A stretch of 64,000 nucleotides of DNA from Acetobacteraceae bacterium H6797 (GTDB lineage Bacteria; Pseudomonadota; Alphaproteobacteria; Acetobacterales; Acetobacteraceae): NCBI GenBank assembly GCA_015223225.1, contig JADFCQ010000002.1:62001-126000 (forward strand). The letters are read 5' to 3'. The notes under the pieces were generated by a model. It did no database searches, was not told where the DNA came from, and saw only the letters and a program-made list of their open reading frames with translations. The position numbers were made by a program, and so were the translations under genes. Positions 58,928-64,000 of the stretch are shown piece by piece (the first letter of the stretch is position 1; the number at the start of each line of letters is the position of its first letter).

Positions 58928-59421
58928 GAGCGCCGCATCAGCCAGAGCGTATAGGCCCCGCCCAGGAGGCTCGCGACAAGGCCGGCCGGCAATTGCAAGG
59001 GGAAGGCGATCTGCCGCCCCAGCCAGTCGGCCAGGACCATGACGAAGCCGCCCAGGAGCGCCGAGGCCAGAACCTGTGGCATGGGCCGGGCCAAGCCCAG
59101 CAGACGGGCCAGATGCGGGGCCATGAGTCCCACGAAGCTCAGCGGGCCGATCAGCAGGGTCGCCACTGCCGTCAGCCCGGCCGTCAGGAGAAGCAGCAGC
59201 AGGCGGCTGCGCTCGATGCCCAAGCCCAAGGCGCTTCCGACACCGTCGCCCAACGGCAGAATGGCAAGCCAGCGCGAGGCCAGCGGAACGACGGCCAGAA
59301 GCAGAAGCCCGAGCAACCAGGCCAATCGAGCATCATCGGCGGTGAGCGCGTAGGTGGAGCCGGAGAGCCAGTTCATCAGCAGGATCATGCGCGGATCGCC
59401 GATGACGAGCAGCACCCCCAT
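58924..59421 (-). pseudogene. 3' fragment of a FhuB-like siderophore permease
   Basis: About 165 residues match only the C-terminal part of FhuB/FecCD permeases: GDPRMILLMNWLSGSTYALT, GLGIERSRLLLLLLTAG, GPLSFVGLMAPHLARLLGL and the final LPAGLVASLLGGAYTLWLM. A FecCD permease is about 330 residues and a fused FhuB about 660, so the N-terminal portion is missing. Upstream of the ATG the frame continues as VTRQALLLASL back to about 59470, then loses homology at the junction with the MFS region. Recombination or deletion has removed the rest. Confidence 0.82.
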
Positions 59422-59540
59422 AAGAGAGGCGAGCAGGAGCGCCTGGCGGGTGACCCGCGAGACGGGCGGTGGGGAACACTGAACGTCGCGGTGATACCGA
59501 CCGCATACCGCCCGTCCGTACAGTGGCGAAGCGAACCGGG

Positions 59541-61091
59541 TCAGGTTTCCGACGTGCAGGGGCGCCCTTCCGTCTTCATCCCAGGCTCGGTTCCCTGTTC
59601 TGCCCTGCGTCCGAGGAAGGCGAAGACGACAACGGCGGTGATGACTGTGGTAGCGCAGAGCATCAAGAGCAATGTCGCGAAGGCGTCTCCGTAGCTCTGG
59701 ACGAGGTTAGCGTGGCTCATCTGCGGCAAGGCCGCCGCCGCGCCGCCGATATCGCCAGTGACGAGCCGCTGGGCGGCCGGGCCTGCATGCGCTGCCGGCC
59801 CGCCAGCAGCGAGATGTTTCGCCGTAAGCGCCGACAGCACAGCGCTGACCACGGCGAGCGCCACACCTTCACCGGCCACGCGCGTCGTGCTGAAGATGCC
59901 GGTCGCCATGCCGGCGCGCTCCTTGGGCACGACACTGACGGCAAGCCCGTCCATCAGTTCCCACGGCAGGCTGATGCCGACCCCGATCAATGCCATGGGC
60001 AGGACGACACCCATTGCCTCGCCCCCGAGCGGCACCCGGCTCAGCCAGAAGAGCCCGGTGGCGCAGATCAGCAGGCCTACGCCGCAGATCACCGCCGGTG
60101 ACAAGCAGCGCGTCAGCAGTCCAGCCGCGATCGGCAGAACCAGCAGCGGCCCGGAAAGCGCGATCATCAGTCGGCCGGCCGCGATCTCGCTCATGCCCTC
60201 GACGCCGACGAAGCGCACCGGCAGCAGGATCAGCAGCACGACGAAGGCATAGGCCGGCGCAGCCGCCAGCAGTTGCACCCCGACGAACCGGGGGTAGCGG
60301 AACAAAGTAAGGTCGAGCATCGGCCGCATGACACGCCGCTCGATCGCGCCGAAAGCGATGAAGAGTCCGACCGATCCCGCCAGCACACCGATCACGGTCG
60401 GTTCGGACCAACCGCGCTCGGGTGCCAGTAGGATGCCATAGGTGAAGAGCGCCAGGGCCGACGTGAAGCTGAGCGCGCCCGGCCAGTCGAGGCCGGCGGC
60501 GGCAGGGTCGCGCGTCTCCCTTAGGAAGCATGCGCCCAATGCCAGAGCGAGCATTGCAAGAACGACCACGAGCGCAAAGATACTGCGCCAGCCGAAGGCG
60601 TCGATCATCAGCCCGGACGCGATCGGCCCCAAGGCAAGGCCGACGCCGAAGCTCGTCCCGACGATGCTGAAGGCCCGGATGCGCGTAGCCCCCTCGAACT
60701 CCTGCGCGAGCGCCGCCATGCCGCCGGAAAAGGCGGCGGCGGCAGCAACGCCCTGCGCCGCCCGCCCCAGATCGAACCAGAGGATGTCTGGCGCCACGGC
60801 CAATGCCAGCGAGAACAGGGCGAACGCACCGACGCCGACAAGGAAGACGCGCTTGCGGCCATAAGCATCCGCCAGTCCGCCCGCTGCCATCAGGCTCGAA
60901 CCGAACGTCAGCATGAAGGCGTTGGTGACCCAGTTGAGCGCGATCGGGCTGCCGCCCAGCGCTTTACCGATAGCGGGAAGCGCCACTGCCGGCCCGGTGA
61001 AGGTCAGCGGCATCGCGGCAGCGGCGAGACAGACGGAAAGGAGCACGAGCGCCTGTTCGGCCGCGCTCGGCCGCGGGATGGTTTGCGTCAT
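59541..61091 (-). CDS. DHA2-type MFS drug transporter
   Basis: The 516-residue protein has 14 predicted helices, the DHA2 (EmrB/QacA) layout, with motif A GGLADAYGRKRVFLVGVG (about 68-85) and motif C-like GLALGPIASGLMIDAFGW. Export of drugs, dyes or similar hydrophobic compounds is the family role. The ATG at 61091 is chosen; a GTG 15 codons earlier is an alternative. It diverges from a LysR gene that probably regulates it. Confidence 0.88.
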   Translation of the reverse strand: MTQTIPRPSAAEQALVLLSVCLAAAAMPLTFTGPAVALPAIGKALGGSPIALNWVTNAFMLTFGSSLMAAGGLADAYGRKRVFLVGVGAFALFSLALAVAPDILWFDLGRAAQGVAAAAAFSGGMAALAQEFEGATRIRAFSIVGTSFGVGLALGPIASGLMIDAFGWRSIFALVVVLAMLALALGACFLRETRDPAAAGLDWPGALSFTSALALFTYGILLAPERGWSEPTVIGVLAGSVGLFIAFGAIERRVMRPMLDLTLFRYPRFVGVQLLAAAPAYAFVVLLILLPVRFVGVEGMSEIAAGRLMIALSGPLLVLPIAAGLLTRCLSPAVICGVGLLICATGLFWLSRVPLGGEAMGVVLPMALIGVGISLPWELMDGLAVSVVPKERAGMATGIFSTTRVAGEGVALAVVSAVLSALTAKHLAAGGPAAHAGPAAQRLVTGDIGGAAAALPQMSHANLVQSYGDAFATLLLMLCATTVITAVVVFAFLGRRAEQGTEPGMKTEGRPCTSET

Positions 61092-61248
61092 AGATCGAAG
61101 ACCCTGTTCGGGCGGCGCGGCTAACCCAGCCAGCACTCGCCATTCTTTCCAAACAGGATAATCTTGATGGAATTACTGCCAATGAGCCGTATATTCCGAT
61201 CTTATCGGAAGAGAACGCTCGAATATCCTTATGTAGACAAGGGCTCAA

Positions 61249-62178
61249 ATGGACCCGCTCAGCGGCATGATGGCCTTCGTCCGAACCGCCGATCTTGGTA
61301 GTTTCGTCGCGGCCGGACGCATGCTCGGCCTCTCCGCCTCCGCGGTTGGCAAGGCCGTGACCAAGCTCGAACAGCAACTCGGCGTCCGCCTGTTCCAACG
61401 CTCCACGCGCAGCCTACGGCTGACCGAAGAGGGCCGTGCCTTCCACGAGCGCTGCCGGCGCATCATCGATGATCTCGACGACGCTCGCGCCATGTTGGCC
61501 CGCACGACGGACGCGCCACGGGGGCGCCTGCGTGTCAGCACCCCAATTGTGAGCTACCACCTGCTGCTACCGGTCCTGCCGGACTTCATGACGCGCTTTC
61601 CCGAGATCGACGTCGATCTCGACTTCAATGACCGTCTCGTCGATCTGATAGACGAGGGCGTCGATGTTGCGATCCGTAGTGGCGAACTGCCAGATTCGCG
61701 CCTGATGACACGGACATTGCGTCCATTCCAGATGCTGCTCTGCGCCGCGCCCTCCTATCTTGAACGGCACGGCATGCCAGAGTGTCCGCGGGACCTCGAC
61801 GGGCATCTCGGCATCCGCTTTCGTTATCCCAATAGCGGCAAGATACAGGCCTGGCCGCTCACGCTTCCTGCTGACGAACCGGATCTGCGTACACGCACGG
61901 TGTTGACCAGCAACAATATGGAGGCGCTGCGCGGCGCCACCATTGCCGGGCTAGGCATCGGCTGCATGCCGGACTTCCTGGCGCGGGATCCCCTTGCGAA
62001 CGGTGAGCTTCGCACACTGCTGGACGACCACATCGATGCCCCGGGCCATTTCAGCCTGATCTGGCCGTCCAACCGTAACCTCTCGCCGAAAGTCAGAGTC
62101 TTCGTCGACTTTATCGGAGAGCGCTTGTTCTCGGCCCGCTGCGAGACGCCTTACCCCCTAACGGTCTCTTCGGGTTGA
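61249..62178 (+). CDS. LysR-family transcriptional regulator
   Basis: The 309-residue protein has an N-terminal winged helix (MDPLSGMMAFVRTADLGSFV; GLSASAVGKAVTKLEQQLGV, about 27-47) and a substrate-binding domain (RLRVSTPIVSYHLLLPVLPD; SGELPDSRLMTRTL) of the DsdC/PgrR-like group. It diverges from the DHA2 transporter with a 157-bp gap, so it likely controls it. Nothing else indicates its ligand. Confidence 0.88.
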   Translation: MDPLSGMMAFVRTADLGSFVAAGRMLGLSASAVGKAVTKLEQQLGVRLFQRSTRSLRLTEEGRAFHERCRRIIDDLDDARAMLARTTDAPRGRLRVSTPIVSYHLLLPVLPDFMTRFPEIDVDLDFNDRLVDLIDEGVDVAIRSGELPDSRLMTRTLRPFQMLLCAAPSYLERHGMPECPRDLDGHLGIRFRYPNSGKIQAWPLTLPADEPDLRTRTVLTSNNMEALRGATIAGLGIGCMPDFLARDPLANGELRTLLDDHIDAPGHFSLIWPSNRNLSPKVRVFVDFIGERLFSARCETPYPLTVSSG

Positions 62179-62546
62179 ATCGTTAGTCTGCGTTCCCCCC
62201 ACGAAATCATGTGGTGATCGGGGGGAATAATGGGGTATCGGCATAGTTCGCGAAAAGGCCATTTTGGCCAAAGTGGCAGGCAGCGCCGGACGAAGAAGAT
62301 AATCAGAAACGCTCTGGGAACGGCGGATATTGTGCCGAAAGCGGCCCCGCCATTCTTGGACCGTTACCACCCTCGGGCGGGTGGATATCGTGTAGTAACG
62401 CCCGCAATCGGACAAGATGCCGAAGCGCCCTTTAGAGCCCTCGATTTGGCCTAACGCGGTCACCGTTCGCAAATCATGGTTCGCAGAAACATACTGGATT
62501 AAGCTGTGCGCCGATGTGAAGAAGTTAGCCTTAACAGGTGGGCGAT
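62179..62546. other. Gap before the Mrr-STAND gene
   Basis: About 370 bp without a gene I can support. A 74-codon frame on the plus strand (62230-62454) and a longer one on the minus strand overlap each other and have no recognisable product. The promoter of the gene starting at 62547 must lie here. Confidence 0.4.
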
Positions 62547-64000
62547 GTGGTGGATTTTCTAGACAAGCAAATCGCACCGCCTCGCAACTGGGAGACGTTT
62601 GAAGACCTCTGCCGCGCCCTGTTTGCAGCCGTCTTCAAAAACTCCCTGGCCTCGAAAAACGGTCGCCGGGGACAGCCTCAGCATGGTGTCGATGTGTCCG
62701 TGGAGCTCCTGGACCAGCCGGGCAGCTGGGCCGGAATTCAGTGCAAGGGCAAGGATCTCGGATATGGGTCCACTGCCACCAAGGCCGAGTTCGACGCGGA
62801 GCTTGTGAAAGCCGAGAAATTTCAGCCGGGGCTGGCCCGGTGGATTTTCGTCACCACCGCCCCCGACGACGCAAAGCTGCAAGAGCATGCGCGAAAGGTC
62901 AGCAAAGCGCGGGTGGCTGCCGGGCAGTTTCCGGTGGAATTCCTGGGCTGGGGATCGCTGCTGGCGCTGATCGCGCAGCAAGAAGCCGTCATCCGGCAAT
63001 TCTACCCCGAGCACGCCCCGGCGGCACAGGATGACCTTGCGCGGGTCGCGATGGCAGGCGACGCCGCGCTGGCCAGCATCGACGACACGCTGCGGCTTGG
63101 CTCGACCGAGATCACCATCGAGCGGCCCGAGAGCTGGAAACGAGCGAGCGAGGCCTTTGCCAAGGCACGCGTAGTCCGGCTGACGGGCGACGGCGGCACG
63201 GGCAAGTCCGCGATCCTAAAACGGCTCGCGCAGGCATTCGACGGGCCGCGCATCGTGCTCAAAGACAATCGCGTGTCCGCGACCAGCCTCATCCAGCATC
63301 TTTCGCAACTCGGCATCAATAGCAATCCGGCGGAATTGCTCCACCTGGCCTGCAGCGATGGCGAGGCACTGTGCGTGATCGATGGCGCCGATCGCTTGCT
63401 GATGTCGGCCGGACGTGGGGTCGTCCTCGATCTCTTTCGCGCGATTGCCGGGTCTCAAAACGCTGGCCGCTGGCGGATCGTTACCAGCGCCCGGTCCTAC
63501 CAGGACCGGGACCTTGTGGCGGACGCGCTTGTGGAAGCCGGCATCACCGAGACGGGAACCTCAATCGCCGTCGCAGGCATCACCGATGCTGATGCCGCGT
63601 TTCTTGCCAAAGCCTTTCCAAGCTTTGCACCGCTATTGGCGCGGCGCGACCTGGGTCGCCAGAACCGTTCGCTGTTCCTGATCCGGGAACTGCTCAAACG
63701 GGGCACGCCGCCGGCTGAGACCTGGACCGAGCTCGACATCGCCGACGCCTGGGCTTCCGGGGAGGCGCGGCGAAGCAGGGCGCTGGCCGAGATAGGAGCA
63801 GTGCTCGTGTCGGCGCCAGCCCGGCTCCCCGGCCGATCCGAGATCGATCCAGACGGGCTGCAGGCGCTGATCGACGACGGCACGGTCCTTCAGCTCCCGA
63901 ACCGCGATGCATTTCGCCTAGTATATGACGTGCACGAGGACTGGCTGCTTGCGCGGCACCTCAATGCCCGGCGCCGGGAACTCCCGGCGATCCTTGCCGG
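62547..64000 (+). CDS. Mrr-like nuclease fused to STAND NTPase (Avs4-like), truncated by the window edge
   Basis: The visible 484 residues start at GTG (an earlier GTG three codons upstream is possible). Residues 1-150 carry a PD-(D/E)xK nuclease of Mrr type: Asp49 in HGVDVSV and the Gln65-x-Lys67 pair in WAGIQCKGKD. A P-loop NTPase follows: Walker A GDGGTGKS (214-221), Walker B LCVIDGAD (275-282) and sensor IVTSAR (311-316), then a winged-helix-like region (QALIDDGTVLQLPNRDAFRL). The nuclease-STAND layout matches Avs4-type antiphage proteins and Mrr-NACHT proteins, which sense phage proteins with C-terminal repeats not visible here. The gene runs off the window with no stop. Its assignment as defence is inference from domain architecture. 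Confidence 0.82.
   Translation, partial: MVDFLDKQIAPPRNWETFEDLCRALFAAVFKNSLASKNGRRGQPQHGVDVSVELLDQPGSWAGIQCKGKDLGYGSTATKAEFDAELVKAEKFQPGLARWIFVTTAPDDAKLQEHARKVSKARVAAGQFPVEFLGWGSLLALIAQQEAVIRQFYPEHAPAAQDDLARVAMAGDAALASIDDTLRLGSTEITIERPESWKRASEAFAKARVVRLTGDGGTGKSAILKRLAQAFDGPRIVLKDNRVSATSLIQHLSQLGINSNPAELLHLACSDGEALCVIDGADRLLMSAGRGVVLDLFRAIAGSQNAGRWRIVTSARSYQDRDLVADALVEAGITETGTSIAVAGITDADAAFLAKAFPSFAPLLARRDLGRQNRSLFLIRELLKRGTPPAETWTELDIADAWASGEARRSRALAEIGAVLVSAPARLPGRSEIDPDGLQALIDDGTVLQLPNRDAFRLVYDVHEDWLLARHLNARRRELPAILA

Noticed and set aside
62158..62577. 139-codon minus-strand frame before the nuclease gene
   Set aside because: It overlaps the 3' end of the LysR gene and the start of the nuclease gene, has an unusual residue mix and no family match.

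Overview
The window is GC-rich chromosomal DNA, densely coding on both strands with many 1-20 nt overlaps. It suggests an alphaproteobacterium, most likely in the Acetobacteraceae (Roseomonas-like). This rests on a GcrA cell-cycle regulator with GANTC sites in front of it, a Cox15-type heme A synthase, a phasin, TldD, the lgt / NDUFAF7-like methyltransferase / pgeF block, and YbjN near proC. The family placement is inference from gene content; no rRNA gene is present to test it.

Positions 1-37216 look like ordinary chromosome. They hold metabolite-repair and tRNA-modification genes (gloB, rimI, tsaB), a VanX-like dipeptidase, tldD, a cytosolic multi-PAS histidine kinase, ctaA, a DPM1-like glycosyltransferase with a TVP38-type membrane protein, uppP, a MarR / OmpR / EnvZ-like regulatory cluster (PetP-PetR-like), a phasin with a TetR/COQ9-like regulator, lgt and its neighbours, ubiK, proC, an RluA-type pseudouridine synthase, acetamidase, gcrA, a transglycosylase lipoprotein, a peroxiredoxin, yqgE, a gamma-glutamyltransferase-like enzyme, an amidase, an LpxR-like outer membrane protein and a tRNA-Ser(UGA). 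Several strong hairpins separate converging units. One intergenic gap, 14252-14446, is packed with five perfect inverted repeats.

Directly after the tRNA-Ser the character changes. About 800 bp without a recognisable gene is followed by accessory cargo: a LysR/SDR pair (the SDR lacks its catalytic tyrosine), a large winged-helix/NB-ARC/TPR regulator broken by an 8-bp tandem duplication, a HlyD plus two ABC-2 permeases without an ATPase, an AraC regulator, a fasciclin protein, and a catabolic cassette (tandem-wHTH GntR, tripartite-tricarboxylate-type binding protein, metallo-beta-lactamase lactonase, Ldh-type dehydrogenase). Then comes an iron-siderophore block: Fur-box-like site, FecI-type sigma factor, FecR, STN-TonB receptor, binding protein, ABC ATPase and FhuF-type reductase, whose FhuB-like permease survives only as a 3' fragment. 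An MFS/LysR pair follows. This reads as a genomic island anchored at the tRNA gene; the far boundary is not visible.

At the right edge (62547-64000, running off the window) is a protein with an N-terminal Mrr-like PD-(D/E)xK nuclease domain joined to a STAND-type P-loop NTPase, the layout of Avs4-like antiphage proteins. It is the strongest candidate here for a poorly described defence system.
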